Assembly: GCF_000735605.1 (NCBI RefSeq)
Contig: NZ_JPKG01000061.1
Span: 62,001 to 126,000, forward strand
DNA: 64,000 nt
Direction of reading: 5' to 3'
Origin: Allobosea sp. LC85
GTDB taxonomy: Bacteria; Pseudomonadota; Alphaproteobacteria; Rhizobiales; Beijerinckiaceae
The notes beneath the pieces are model-generated. The model saw nothing but the letters and a program-made list of their open reading frames with translations, was not told where the DNA came from and searched no databases. Made by a program: the position numbers and the translations under genes. Shown here in pieces: positions 24,984 through 33,617 of this stretch (positions are counted from its first letter, which is position 1; each line of letters starts with the position of its first letter).

Positions 24984-25819
24984 GAGCGCGCCTTGAGGTC
25001 GTCCTCGAAGAAGGTGTTGAGTGGCACGGACGGCCCGTTACCGGCGAAGCCTGCAAAACTGCCCTGCTCGGTGATCAGGCGTGTCGCCTCGATGAAGGCA
25101 GCCCAGGCCGCGCGCGCCAGCGCTGCGCCGATCGAAATGCGCCGGACACCGAGTGCGGCGACATCGGACACCGTCAGGCCGAAATCGCCATAGATCAGCG
25201 CATTGACCGGCTTGCCGCCGGCAGCCGTGACAATGGCTGCGATCTGCTCGCGTGTCTTTGGTCCGGGCGCATAGAGCACATCGGCGCCCGCCTCGGCATA
25301 GGCGGCGATACGCCTGACCGATTCGTTCAGCGGATCGTCATGGCCGGTCAGAAAGCACTCGGCACGCGCCGTCAGCAGAACGCCGGAGCCGGTCTCGTCA
25401 ATCGCCCGACGCGCCGCGCGGATACGCTCGACCGCGAGTTCGAATGGATAGAGCGGCACATCATCGCGGCCGGTCGCATCCTCGATCGAGAGCCCGGCGA
25501 CACCGGTCGCCACACAGGCTTTCACATTGAGGGCGACATCGGCCGGCTCGTCGGCATAGCCGTTCTCGAAATCCGCGTTGATCGGCAGATCCGGAACCGC
25601 CTTCACCATATCGGCGATATGAGCGAGCATCATGTCGCGCGGCACGTCCTGGTCAGCCCGCCCCTGCGTGAAGGCGAAACCGGCACTGGTCGTGGCCAGC
25701 GCCCTGAAGCCCTGCCCCCGCAGCCAGCGTGCCGAACCGACATCCCACGGGTTCGGCATGACGAAGCAGCCAGATTGGTGAAGCGCACGAAAGGCGGCGA
25801 TCTGCGGGCTGTCGGTCAT
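24980..25819 (-). CDS. Isocitrate lyase/PEP mutase family protein
   Basis: A 279-residue enzyme of the PEP mutase/isocitrate lyase superfamily. Visible motifs are FVMPNPWDVGSARWLRGQGF, LPINADFENGYAD with the Mg-binding Asp and Glu, VAGLSIEDATGRDDVP, and LLTARAECFLTGHDD. The fold is a TIM barrel. Members cleave or rearrange alpha-keto or hydroxy acids such as methylisocitrate, oxaloacetate or phosphonopyruvate; the reaction here is unknown. No standard ribosome site precedes the ATG at 25819. Instead a CG-centred palindromic site lies directly against it. It is the first gene of an operon with 24657 and 23536. Confidence 0.8.
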   Translation of the reverse strand: MTDSPQIAAFRALHQSGCFVMPNPWDVGSARWLRGQGFRALATTSAGFAFTQGRADQDVPRDMMLAHIADMVKAVPDLPINADFENGYADEPADVALNVKACVATGVAGLSIEDATGRDDVPLYPFELAVERIRAARRAIDETGSGVLLTARAECFLTGHDDPLNESVRRIAAYAEAGADVLYAPGPKTREQIAAIVTAAGGKPVNALIYGDFGLTVSDVAALGVRRISIGAALARAAWAAFIEATRLITEQGSFAGFAGNGPSVPLNTFFEDDLKARS

Positions 25820-25834
25820 TTTAAATCGTTTCAG
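25820..25834. promoter_or_regulatory. Candidate CG-centred operator, copy 1
   Basis: TTTAAATCGTTTCAG (plus strand) lies directly upstream of the start codon of the minus-strand PEP mutase-family gene. It matches the sites at 31768 and 38389, which share TTTAAA(T/A)CG(A/T)TT. A site this close to the start would also block ribosome binding. Confidence 0.5.
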
Positions 25835-25944
25835 ATGCGAGTTGGCCGAGCGATGCCCCATACTGTCCGGGCGCGTGCCGTTTGTCAGCCCTTCATGTCA
25901 TGCGTCAAGGCTCGGCGCCGATGCGCGACCGGCATGGAAGCCGA

Positions 25945-26601
25945 TCAATAGGCCGCAAACAGCTCGTAGACGAACGCCGTGAGACCGTCCGGGCCCGGGA
26001 TCCTGGAGGCCAGATCGCCGCGCAGGAGCGCAACCAGCGCCTTCCGGTCGGTACTGCTGATCAGGGCAACGCCATGTCGTGCGCTCGCATCCTGCGTTGC
26101 GGGAAAAGCGGGATGGGGCCTGGCCGCCAGCGTAACGCCTGCTCGGGCTGAGAGGACGCCGGAACGCCCGATGAGGTCCGCCAGAGCCGGTGGCGGCACG
26201 GCGTCTTCAACCCTGCCCTGCCATGTCACCACGGCGAGGTAGCGGCCAAAACCCCGCCCGGCCCGGCCCGTCTCGCGATAGACGAAGCGGCTGAACGCCC
26301 CCATTGCCGGCCGCATCCTGCACGTTTCCGGGGTCGGATTGGCAAGCAGATGGAGATACTCCGGCGTCTCCAGTGCCTCTGCCGCATCGAGATCGTAGAG
26401 GGTGAGATAACGAGCGGCGGCGCCACGACCCCGGGCGTAACGCTTTGCGGCGAGGAAACCGGGCATCGTCAGCCGTTCGGGGACATGCTCGCCTCCGTGC
26501 CAGGCCTCGTAGTCCGCGCGCATGACGGGGTCGACGCTGTTGCCGATCGCCAGGAAGATGGGTCCGGGCCAATCGGGCGAGCCTGACGGCATGCCCGTCA
26601 C
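25945..26601 (-). CDS. Hypothetical protein with ferredoxin-like (dimeric alpha-beta barrel) domains
   Basis: A 218-residue protein opening with FLAIGNSVDPVMRADYEAWHGGEHVPERLTMPGFLAAKRYAR. This is the pattern of EthD/DUF4286-like small alpha-beta barrel domains that bind or degrade aromatic or small organic acids. A second, weaker repeat follows at about residues 110-210. Its start overlaps the stop of the zinc alcohol dehydrogenase gene by four bases. It probably works in the same catabolic step, but that is inferred from the operon alone. Confidence 0.6.
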   Translation of the reverse strand: MTGMPSGSPDWPGPIFLAIGNSVDPVMRADYEAWHGGEHVPERLTMPGFLAAKRYARGRGAAARYLTLYDLDAAEALETPEYLHLLANPTPETCRMRPAMGAFSRFVYRETGRAGRGFGRYLAVVTWQGRVEDAVPPPALADLIGRSGVLSARAGVTLAARPHPAFPATQDASARHGVALISSTDRKALVALLRGDLASRIPGPDGLTAFVYELFAAY

Positions 26602-27629
26602 GGCCGCAGGACGATCTTGGACGCAGTGCGATTGCTTGCTCGAGCAAAGGCGTCGAGCCCCGCTGCGAGCGGCACCTCTTCACTGATCATCCGCCGGATG
26701 CGCCCTTGCTGCGCAGCCATGAACGCGATCACCCGCGGCCATGTTGCCAATGGCGAGCGGTAGCTCCCGCGAATCTGCTGGTGCCGCCGCACAACCGCAG
26801 TCAGGTCGATCGGCGCCGGACGGGAATGAATGCCGCAGATGACAAGGACACCACGCAAGGCAAGAAGATCGATCGCCTCCGGCACCACGGCCGGCGCACC
26901 TGCCGCTTCTACGATCACGTCATAGGCGACAGGCAGGCCTGCGCGAGTGAGCGCCTCCCGCAACGTCGTCCCGGCCGTGTCGACGGTGTCGGGAAAGCCG
27001 AGTGCCTCGACAGTGCCAAGGCGGACCGAATCATTGCGGCCCGCCACGACAACCCGCCCCGCCCCAGCCGCCTCGGCGGCCAGCGCCGCACCTTGTCCAA
27101 TCGTGCCCGGCCCGATGACCAGCACCGTATCACCCGGTTTCACGCCCCCCGTATCGACGGACTCGGTGGAAACCGTCATCGGCTCGGCGAGCGCCGCAAC
27201 CGCGTCATCCAGCTCATCGGGGAGAGCGATGCAATTCTCTGCCGGAACGGCGGCAAGGGTTGCGAAGCCGCCATTCCGAGCAATGCCGATGCCGGTCCGC
27301 GTGATGCAGTCCTCCGCCCGCCCCGACCGGCACCGCTCACAACGCCCGCACACCACGGAGGGGCGCACCACCACGCGCGTTCCCACCGCGATGCCGCCGG
27401 CACCTTCGCCGCGATGCAGGACGCGGCCGACGAACTCGTGCCCGAGCGTGACCGGCATCGCGGCCGCCATCGCTTCGTACCCGCCCGACCAGTCGGCGAT
27501 ATGGAGATCCGTGCCGCAAATGCCGGCAGCCGCAACTTCGATCAGCACTTCGCCGGGATCGGCGACGGGCTCCGATATCTCGCCGAGCCAGAGCCCGGGC
27601 GACGGGGCGGTCTTGCGGAGCGCGAGCAT
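26598..27629 (-). CDS. Zinc-dependent alcohol dehydrogenase (MDR family)
   Basis: A 343-residue medium-chain dehydrogenase. The catalytic zinc ligands are Cys38 (ICGTD) and His64-Glu65 (LGHEF), and the structural zinc has four cysteines (Cys94, 97, 100, 108 in CGRCERCRSGRAEDC). The nucleotide-binding Rossmann segment contains VIGPGTIGQ. It resembles L-threonine 3-dehydrogenase, sorbitol and L-iditol dehydrogenases, so the substrate is probably a polyol or hydroxyacid. The gene follows a TctC-type binding protein gene by nine bases and is coupled to the next gene, so uptake and oxidation of one compound are likely. Confidence 0.85.
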   Translation of the reverse strand: MLALRKTAPSPGLWLGEISEPVADPGEVLIEVAAAGICGTDLHIADWSGGYEAMAAAMPVTLGHEFVGRVLHRGEGAGGIAVGTRVVVRPSVVCGRCERCRSGRAEDCITRTGIGIARNGGFATLAAVPAENCIALPDELDDAVAALAEPMTVSTESVDTGGVKPGDTVLVIGPGTIGQGAALAAEAAGAGRVVVAGRNDSVRLGTVEALGFPDTVDTAGTTLREALTRAGLPVAYDVIVEAAGAPAVVPEAIDLLALRGVLVICGIHSRPAPIDLTAVVRRHQQIRGSYRSPLATWPRVIAFMAAQQGRIRRMISEEVPLAAGLDAFARASNRTASKIVLRP

Positions 27630-27638
27630 GAACGGCTC

Positions 27639-28652
27639 TCACTCGACCTTGATCGCAGCCGACTTGACCACCTTTGCCCAGGTTTCGGCATCCTTGGCCA
27701 TGAACGCCGCGAGTTCGGCCGGCGTGCCCGGTGCCGGCTCGGCGCCAATCTCGACCAGGCGGGCGTTCACATCGGGCCGGGCCAGTGCCGCATTGATCGC
27801 GGAGTTCAGCACCTGCACCACTTCGGGGGCCGTTCCCTTGGGGGCAACGAGGGCCACCCAGGCCGAGAGGTCGTAGCCGGGATAGCCCTGCTCAGCGACA
27901 GTCGGCACATCCGGCAACAGCGAGGCGCGCTTGCCCGTGGTCACCGCGAGCGCCTTCATCGTGCCGCCCTTGACGTGGCTGGAGGCGCCGGCAAGCGTCG
28001 AGAACATGACGTCGATATTGCCGCTGATCGCATCGGTCAAAGCCGGCGCTTCGCCGCGATAAGGCACGTGCTGGACCTTGGTGTCCGAGACCAGGCCGAA
28101 GAATTCTCCAGCCAGATGCGCGACCGTGCCGGTGCCGCCCGAGCCGAAGGTGATCGGCCGCTTGCTGGCCTGGCCATGCGCGGCAAGCTCCTTCATCGTG
28201 TTGGCCGGATAGGATTTTCCGGCCGCGACCACGAAGGGCAGTTTCGCGATCATTGCGACCGGGACGAAATCCTTCTCCCAGTCGAAGGGCACGTTCGCCT
28301 TCAACGCGGGATTGATCACCATCGTGGTCGGCGCGGCGAGCAGCGTGTAGCCGTCGGGCTCCGCCTTGGCGACGGTCTGGGAGCCGAGGATCGTGGCGGC
28401 ACCGCCGCGATTCTCGATGACGAAGCGCTGCTTGAGCACGTCGCCCGCCGCTTCGGCCACGACGCGCGTCACGACATCGACGCCACCACCCGCAGCAAAG
28501 GGCACGACGAGCTGCATGGCCCGCACCGGATAGGCCTGAGCCAGCGCCGGTCCGGCAGCCGTTGCTGCAAGCAGCCCGAGCGCGGCGGCCATCGCCTCGC
28601 GCCTGCTCAATGGGCCCGAACGGATCGGGGCAAGCTTCAACGCGTCCGTCAT
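27639..28652 (-). CDS. Tripartite tricarboxylate transporter substrate-binding protein (TctC/Bug family)
   Basis: A 337-residue periplasmic binding protein. The signal (SRREAMAAALGLLAATAAGPALAQA) has a twin-arginine-like SRREAM start. The mature sequence matches Bug/TctC proteins: YPVRAMQLVVPFAAGGGVDVVTRVV, then VENRGGAATILGSQTVAKAEPDGYTLL and PFVVAAGKSYPANTMKEL. These bind carboxylates for uptake. AGGAGGAAACATC precedes the ATG at 28652. No TctA/TctB membrane genes lie nearby, so it may serve another transporter or act as a sensor. It is followed by the zinc dehydrogenase gene, and a LysR gene lies directly upstream. Confidence 0.88.
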   Translation of the reverse strand: MTDALKLAPIRSGPLSRREAMAAALGLLAATAAGPALAQAYPVRAMQLVVPFAAGGGVDVVTRVVAEAAGDVLKQRFVIENRGGAATILGSQTVAKAEPDGYTLLAAPTTMVINPALKANVPFDWEKDFVPVAMIAKLPFVVAAGKSYPANTMKELAAHGQASKRPITFGSGGTGTVAHLAGEFFGLVSDTKVQHVPYRGEAPALTDAISGNIDVMFSTLAGASSHVKGGTMKALAVTTGKRASLLPDVPTVAEQGYPGYDLSAWVALVAPKGTAPEVVQVLNSAINAALARPDVNARLVEIGAEPAPGTPAELAAFMAKDAETWAKVVKSAAIKVE

Positions 28653-28731
28653 GATGTTTCCTCCTGTTCTTCTTGCGATCGACAAGGCCATCGATGGGGA
28701 GGCGCGACAACAGCGAATCCTGTGCGCCGCG

Positions 28732-28746
28732 ATAGCCTGAGGCTAT
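28732..28746. promoter_or_regulatory. Candidate LysR-box
   Basis: ATAGCC-TGA-GGCTAT is a perfect 15-base inverted repeat that contains the T-N11-A pattern of LysR-type sites. It overlaps the stop codon of the LysR gene and lies 80 bases upstream of the TctC-type gene start. It is a likely binding site for the regulator at 28743. Confidence 0.55.
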
Positions 28747-29645
28747 AGGTCAGCCCCAATTCTCAAGATCTCTGCCCGCAAGGCCGTCTCGAAATGCTGG
28801 ACCAGGCGGCTGCGCGCCCGCTCGACATTCCGGTGCAGGAAGACCTCGTACTGGGCCGGATGATCCAGCGGCAGGAGCGCGACCGCGTCGCGGTTGGCCG
28901 CCAGCGCACTGAAGCGGTCGACGATGGCGAGGCCCAGCCCCGCCTCGGCGAGCGCAATCGCGGTTTCGGCGAAGCGGACGACATGCGTCCGCTCCGGGAC
29001 GACGCCACCGTCACGCAGCACGGCATCGACGACCTGGCCATGCACGGATTGCGGCTCGAACACGATGATCGGAACGCCCGCGAGAGCCGAGGGAGACAGG
29101 CGCGCAGCCGACGCCAGTGGCCAATCGCGCGGACACACGGCGACCGCCTTGCCGGTCCCCACCGATATGCTCCGAATTCCCGCGTGAAGGATAGGGAACA
29201 AGGTGACGGCGCCCTCGCCTTGTGCCGAAAGCAGATACTCCATCACCTGGCTGACCGACAGGATATCGAGATGCAGGCTGAGCCCGGAATGCTCTGTCAG
29301 CAGGCTGGCGGCTGCGCGCGGGATCAGGACGCGGCCAATGCTCGGCGAAGCTCCGAGACGGAGCGAGCCGGTATCGGCTCGTGCCAGCCTGAGCGCCCGC
29401 GCCAAGGCCCCTTCGAGCTGATCGAAGGCGATGTCGACCTCACCGAGAAGACGATGCGCCTCCGCCGTCGGCGTCAGGCGGCCGCCATGCCGGTCGAACA
29501 GGGCAAAGGCGCAGATATCCTCGATCCGCCGCACCGTCTTGGTCACGGTCGGCTGGGCGATCCCGAGATCGCGCGCCGCACCGACGATGGTGCGAGCGCG
29601 CATCACGGCGCGGAAGACCTCGATCTGCCTCAGCGTGAGCAGCAC
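28743..29645 (-). CDS. LysR family transcriptional regulator
   Basis: A 300-residue LysR-type regulator. The helix-turn-helix is LTLRQIEVFRAVMRARTIVGAARDLGIAQPTVTKTVRRIE, with TIVGAARDLGIAQPTVTKTV as its core, and the effector domain starts LRLGASPSIGRVLIPRAAASLL. The GTG at 29645 is chosen: longer readings run into repeat copy D, which lies just upstream, and GGGGGAG is placed before the GTG. It is followed on the same strand by the TctC-type gene, dehydrogenase and DUF genes, and probably controls them through the site at 28732. Confidence 0.85.
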   Translation of the reverse strand: MLLTLRQIEVFRAVMRARTIVGAARDLGIAQPTVTKTVRRIEDICAFALFDRHGGRLTPTAEAHRLLGEVDIAFDQLEGALARALRLARADTGSLRLGASPSIGRVLIPRAAASLLTEHSGLSLHLDILSVSQVMEYLLSAQGEGAVTLFPILHAGIRSISVGTGKAVAVCPRDWPLASAARLSPSALAGVPIIVFEPQSVHGQVVDAVLRDGGVVPERTHVVRFAETAIALAEAGLGLAIVDRFSALAANRDAVALLPLDHPAQYEVFLHRNVERARSRLVQHFETALRAEILRIGADL

Positions 29646-29678
29646 CGCGGCACGCTCCCCCGCCAGGGACGCCCCGCT

Positions 29679-29894
29679 AGAGCATGCTGCGAAAAAGTGG
29701 CAACGGTTTTTCGCATAAAGCATGCTCTAAAGCATCGGCCCGAAAAGTGGATTGCGGTTTTCGAGAAAGACGATGCACATACAAAGGTTTAGATCATTGG
29801 ACCGGATACGATATCCGGTCCAATGATCTAACCGATGAGAGTCGATCACGTTTTCTGCGTTTGGACGATTTCGTCCAAACGCAGCGTGATCTAG
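29679..29894. repeat. Large mosaic palindromic repeat, copy D
   Basis: Four palindromic modules lie end to end: a hairpin AGCATGCTGCGAAAAAGTGG closed by AGCATGCT (29681-29726), the GCATCGGCCCGAAAAGTGG hairpin (29731-29777), the GATCATTGGACCGGAT inverted repeat (29791-29827), and a palindrome with inner arms TGCGTTTGGACGA and TCGTCCAAACGCA. The last module supplies the stop codon of the sugar-acid dehydratase gene (29891-29893). It is the largest copy in the window. Confidence 0.85.
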
Positions 29895-31711
29895 TGGTTG
29901 TCACGCGGAACGCCGAACTTCTTGTGGATCTTCTGGTACTTGACCGCCGGCTTCAGCACCATGCCCTCGGAGAGTTCGCCAACGATCTTGCGCTGGATCT
30001 CCTGCCAGGGGGTCTGGCTCTTCGGATACTTGTAGCCGCCGGCAGCCTTCAGCGCGACCCGGCGCTCATCCAGCTCCTTGTCGGAAATCAGGATGTCGGC
30101 CGTGCGCTTCTTCAGGTCGATGCGGACCTTGTCGCCGGTCTTCAGCAGTGCAAGTCCGCCGCCGGTCGCTGCTTCCGGCGAGGCGTTCAGGATCGAGGGC
30201 GAGCCCGAGGTGCCGGACTGGCGACCGTCGCCGATGCAGGCCAGCGCCGTGATGCCCTTCTTGATCAGGTAATCCGGCGGCCGCATGTTCACCACCTCGG
30301 CCGCGCCGGGATAGCCGATCGGCCCAACGCCGCGAATGAAGAGCACGCTATGCTCGTCGATCTCGAGCGACGGATCGTCGATGCGGTGATGGTAATCCTC
30401 CGGCCCGTCGAAGACGATCGCCTTGCCCTCGAAGGCCATCGGATCCTTCGGGTTCTCCAGATAGCGCTTGCGGAATTCCGGCGTGATCACGCTGGTCTTC
30501 ATGATCGCGGAATCGAACAGGTTGCCGCGCAGGTTGAGGAAGCCGGACTGCGCCTTCATTGGCTCGTCATAGGCCTTGATGACGCGACGATCGCCGGAAA
30601 AGAAGCCTTCGCAGTTCTCGGCCAGCGTCTTGCCGTTGGCGGTGATGGCGGGCTTGATCTTGCCCTTGGCGACGAGCTCGGCAACCACGGCGGGCACGCC
30701 GCCTGCGCGATAGAAATCCTCGCCGAGATATTCGCCGGCGGGCTGCAGATTGACCAGCAGCGGGATGTCGTAGCCGATTGCAGTCCAATCCTCGTTGTCG
30801 AGCTTCACGCCGATATGCTTGGCGATGGCGTTGACATGGATCGGCGCATTGGTGGAGCCGCCGATCGCCGAGTTGACGACGATGGTGTTCTCCAGGGCTT
30901 CGCGCGTCAGGATCTTCGACGGGATCAGGTTCTCCCAGACCATCTCGACGATGCGCTTGCCGGTCAGGTAGGCCATTTCATAACGGTCGCGATAGGGCGC
31001 CGGGATGGCGGCGCCGCCGGGCAGGGTCATGCCCATCGCCTCGGCCAGCGAGTTCATGGTCGAGGCCGTGCCCATGGTGTTGCAGTGGCCGGCCGACGGA
31101 GCCGACGACGCCACCAGATCGACGAAGCCGCGATAGTCGATTTCGCCGGCGGCCATCATCTGGCGCGCCTTCCAGACGATGGTGCCCGAACCGGTCCGTT
31201 CGCCGCGGAAATTGCCGTTCAGCATCGGCCCGCCCGGCAGCGCGATGGCCGGGATGTCGACCGTGGCCGCCGCCATGATCTGGGCCGGGGTGGTCTTGTC
31301 GCAGCCGGTCGTCAGCACGACGCCGTCGAGCGGATAGCCGTAGAGGATCTCGACGAGCGAGAGATATTGCAGGTTGCGGTCGAGGCTCGCGGTCGGGCGC
31401 TTGCAGGTTTCCTGGATCGGGTGGATCGGGAACTCGAACGGCACGCCGCCCATCTCGCGGATGCCGTCGCGGACGCGGACGGCGAGCTCGATATGATGAC
31501 GGTTGCAGGGCGCAATATCGGAGCCCGTCTGGGCGATGCCGATGATCGGGCGGCCCGACTGCAGCTCTTCGCGCGACAGGCCGAAATTCATGGTGCGCTC
31601 GATATAGAGCGCGGTCATGTCGGCATTGGCGGGATTGTCGAACCATGCCTTGGAGCGCAGTTGCTCCGGCTTGATCTTGCGGACCGGCTTCCTTGCTGGC
31701 GTCTTGGCCAT
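29891..31711 (-). CDS. IlvD/Edd family sugar-acid dehydratase
   Basis: A 606-residue dehydratase of the IlvD/Edd family. Motifs include [32 protein letters not shown] with the cluster-ligand Cys, [15 protein letters not shown] with a second Cys, and [13 protein letters not shown] near the C-terminus. These proteins bind an Fe-S cluster and Mg2+ and dehydrate sugar acids such as L-arabinonate, D-xylonate or galactonate to 2-keto-3-deoxy acids. The sequence looks more like the sugar-acid group than biosynthetic DHAD (IlvD). A candidate operator lies 57 bases upstream (31768). The ATG at 31711 is one of two close choices; 31720 is the other. Confidence 0.88.
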   Translation of the reverse strand: MAKTPARKPVRKIKPEQLRSKAWFDNPANADMTALYIERTMNFGLSREELQSGRPIIGIAQTGSDIAPCNRHHIELAVRVRDGIREMGGVPFEFPIHPIQETCKRPTASLDRNLQYLSLVEILYGYPLDGVVLTTGCDKTTPAQIMAAATVDIPAIALPGGPMLNGNFRGERTGSGTIVWKARQMMAAGEIDYRGFVDLVASSAPSAGHCNTMGTASTMNSLAEAMGMTLPGGAAIPAPYRDRYEMAYLTGKRIVEMVWENLIPSKILTREALENTIVVNSAIGGSTNAPIHVNAIAKHIGVKLDNEDWTAIGYDIPLLVNLQPAGEYLGEDFYRAGGVPAVVAELVAKGKIKPAITANGKTLAENCEGFFSGDRRVIKAYDEPMKAQSGFLNLRGNLFDSAIMKTSVITPEFRKRYLENPKDPMAFEGKAIVFDGPEDYHHRIDDPSLEIDEHSVLFIRGVGPIGYPGAAEVVNMRPPDYLIKKGITALACIGDGRQSGTSGSPSILNASPEAATGGGLALLKTGDKVRIDLKKRTADILISDKELDERRVALKAAGGYKYPKSQTPWQEIQRKIVGELSEGMVLKPAVKYQKIHKKFGVPRDNH

Positions 31712-32077
31712 CCCCGTCATTCCCTCTCGCACCGGCCCGCAGCCTTCGCGCCGCTTCCGCCGTGGTCTTTAAATCGATTTGACCAGCCAATCATGCCGAT
31801 CGCCAGGCGCGCGACAAGAGCCAAATTCGACCAAATCGCGCCACCTGCATTCTGCATACAGCACACAAATTGCTTCGCCAATCATGCAGATGGCTGCCGC
31901 GCAGGAAAGGTCGCCGTCCCGCAGTTTGCAAGTGTTCCAAATGCGCGGCGGCCCGGCGGCCGGCGCAGACGGCGGGCTTGCATCGCCCCCGCGTTTCCGG
32001 CCAAGACAGCGCAGCACGACAGCGCAAGGCCCGCGACAGGGCCTGCCTCGTCGAGAGCTTGCAGAGGAAAGCGCACC
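31712..32077. other. Divergent promoter region with candidate operator
   Basis: About 366 bases between the dehydratase and the divergent aminotransferase. The CG-centred site at 31768-31782 is the clearest element. TGCATTCTGCATACAGCAC at 31846-31864 has repeated TGCAT units and could be a second site, but is unsupported. Confidence 0.45.
31768..31782. promoter_or_regulatory. Candidate CG-centred operator, copy 2
   Basis: TTTAAATCGATTTGA contains the perfect palindrome AAATCGATTT (31771-31780). It lies 57 bases upstream of the dehydratase start. It matches the sites at 25820 and 38389 in sequence, orientation and position relative to a minus-strand gene. CG-centred palindromes are typical of LacI-family operators. 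Confidence 0.6.
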
Positions 32078-33262
32078 ATGACGCTGCAGACCGTCTCCTC
32101 CTTCGCCCGGATCGGCGAGGAAAACGCTTTCGCCGTGCTGGCACGGGCGACCGAGCTGCAGCGCAAGGGCAAGGACATCATCAATCTCGGCATCGGCCAG
32201 CCCGATTTCCCGACGCCCGACCATATCGTCGAGGCGGCTGTGAAGGCGCTGCGCGACGGCCATCACGGCTATACGCCGGCCAATGGCATCCTGCCGTTGC
32301 GCGAAGCGGTCGCCGCCGACCTGCACAAGCGCCTCTCGGTCGATGTCTCGCCGGAAGAGGTGATGATCGTGCCGGGCGGCAAGGTCACCATGTTCATGGC
32401 AATCCTGATGTTCGGCGAGCCCGGCGCCGAGATCCTCTATCCCGATCCCGGCTTCCCGATCTATCGCTCGATGATCGAGTTCACCGGCGCGACCCCGATT
32501 CCGGTTCGGGTCCGCGAAGAGAACGGCTTTGCCTTCTCGGCCGACGAGACGCTTTCGCTGATCACGCCCAAAACCCGGCTGCTGATCGTCAACTCGCCGG
32601 CAAACCCCACCGGCGGCGTCACGCCGAAGGCCGAGGTCGACAAGCTCGTCGCCGGCCTTGCTCGCTTCCCCGATGTCGCGGTGATGTCGGACGAGATCTA
32701 CGACCAGATGCTCTATGATGGCGAGAAGCACGTCTGCCTGTTGGGCTACCCTGAGATTCGCGACCGGCTGATCCTGCTCAATGGCTGGTCGAAGACCTAT
32801 GCCATGACCGGCTGGCGCATGGGCTTCTCGGTCTGGCCGAAGCCGCTCTACGACAATGCCCGCAAGCTCGCGGTCAATTCGCATTCCTGCGTCAACGCCC
32901 CGGCGCAATGGGCCGGGCTCGCCGCCCTCACCGGCCCGCAGGACGCGGTGCATGCCATGGTCGCCGAGTTCGATCGGCGCCGGAAGGCGGTGGTCGCCGG
33001 GTTGAACGCCTTGCCCGATGTGTCCTGCGCGGTGCCCAAGGGCGCCTTCTACGCTTTCCCGAATATCTCGAAAACCGGGTGGAAGGCGAAGAAACTGGCC
33101 TCGGCCCTGCTCGAAGATGCGGGCGTCGCGACGATCGGCGGTCCCGATTTCGGCGTCCATGGCGAAGGCTATATCCGCCTGTCCTATGCCAACTCGCTGG
33201 AGAACATCGAGCGTGCGCTGGAGCGGATGAAGAGCTTCCTCGCCAGCGCACAGGCAGCGTGA
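32078..33262 (+). CDS. Pyridoxal-phosphate-dependent aminotransferase (class I/II)
   Basis: A 394-residue fold-type I aminotransferase. It has NLGIGQPDFPTP at 36-47, NPTGG at 176-180, the Asp205 that contacts the PLP ring in SDEIYD, the PLP lysine Lys239 in NGWSKTYAMTGWR, and the substrate-binding Arg in GYIRLSYA. It belongs to the aspartate/alanine aminotransferase-like group; the true amino acid cannot be read. GAGGAAA precedes the ATG at 32078. It is followed by a NIPSNAP-family gene two bases later. It diverges from the dehydratase gene. Confidence 0.9.
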   Translation: MTLQTVSSFARIGEENAFAVLARATELQRKGKDIINLGIGQPDFPTPDHIVEAAVKALRDGHHGYTPANGILPLREAVAADLHKRLSVDVSPEEVMIVPGGKVTMFMAILMFGEPGAEILYPDPGFPIYRSMIEFTGATPIPVRVREENGFAFSADETLSLITPKTRLLIVNSPANPTGGVTPKAEVDKLVAGLARFPDVAVMSDEIYDQMLYDGEKHVCLLGYPEIRDRLILLNGWSKTYAMTGWRMGFSVWPKPLYDNARKLAVNSHSCVNAPAQWAGLAALTGPQDAVHAMVAEFDRRRKAVVAGLNALPDVSCAVPKGAFYAFPNISKTGWKAKKLASALLEDAGVATIGGPDFGVHGEGYIRLSYANSLENIERALERMKSFLASAQAA

Positions 33263-33264
33263 CC

Positions 33265-33597
33265 ATGATCACCTGCCATTTGCGCTACATCGTCGATCCC
33301 TACCAGCTGCCGGCCTTCGAGGCCTATGGCAAACTCTGGATCAGGCTGGTCGAGAAGTTCGGCGGCAAGCATCACGGCTATTTCATGCCCTCGGAAGGCA
33401 CATCGAACGTCGCATTGGCGATGTTCAGCTTTCCGTCGCTCGCGGCCTATGAGGAGTATCGCACCGCCTCGTTCAAGGACGAGGAATGCCTGGCGGCCAT
33501 GGCGATGAACGACAAGCACCGCTTCATCATCAGCTTTGAACGCTCGTTCTTCCGACCGGTCTTCGAAGACGATCAGGGTGCGCGCCGCGCACCCTGA
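33265..33597 (+). CDS. NIPSNAP family protein
   Basis: A 110-residue protein whose opening MITCHLRYIVDPYQLPAFEA, the WIRLVEKFGGKHHGYFMPSEG segment, and FSFPSLAAYEEYRTASFKDEE match the NIPSNAP dimeric alpha-beta barrel family. Members bind small molecules; most bacterial ones are uncharacterised. It starts two bases after the stop of the aminotransferase gene, so the two are in an operon. Confidence 0.85.
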   Translation: MITCHLRYIVDPYQLPAFEAYGKLWIRLVEKFGGKHHGYFMPSEGTSNVALAMFSFPSLAAYEEYRTASFKDEECLAAMAMNDKHRFIISFERSFFRPVFEDDQGARRAP

Positions 33598-33617
33598 TCG
33601 CGCCGATTGGAGCGGCG

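Noticed and set aside
29684-32077. Very long open frame on the plus strand, antisense to the dehydratase and in frame with the aminotransferase
   Set aside because: The dehydratase on the minus strand has full family motifs. The antisense frame has none and is open only because of GC-rich codon bias. The aminotransferase is taken to start at 32078, where its ribosome site and conserved N-terminus lie.
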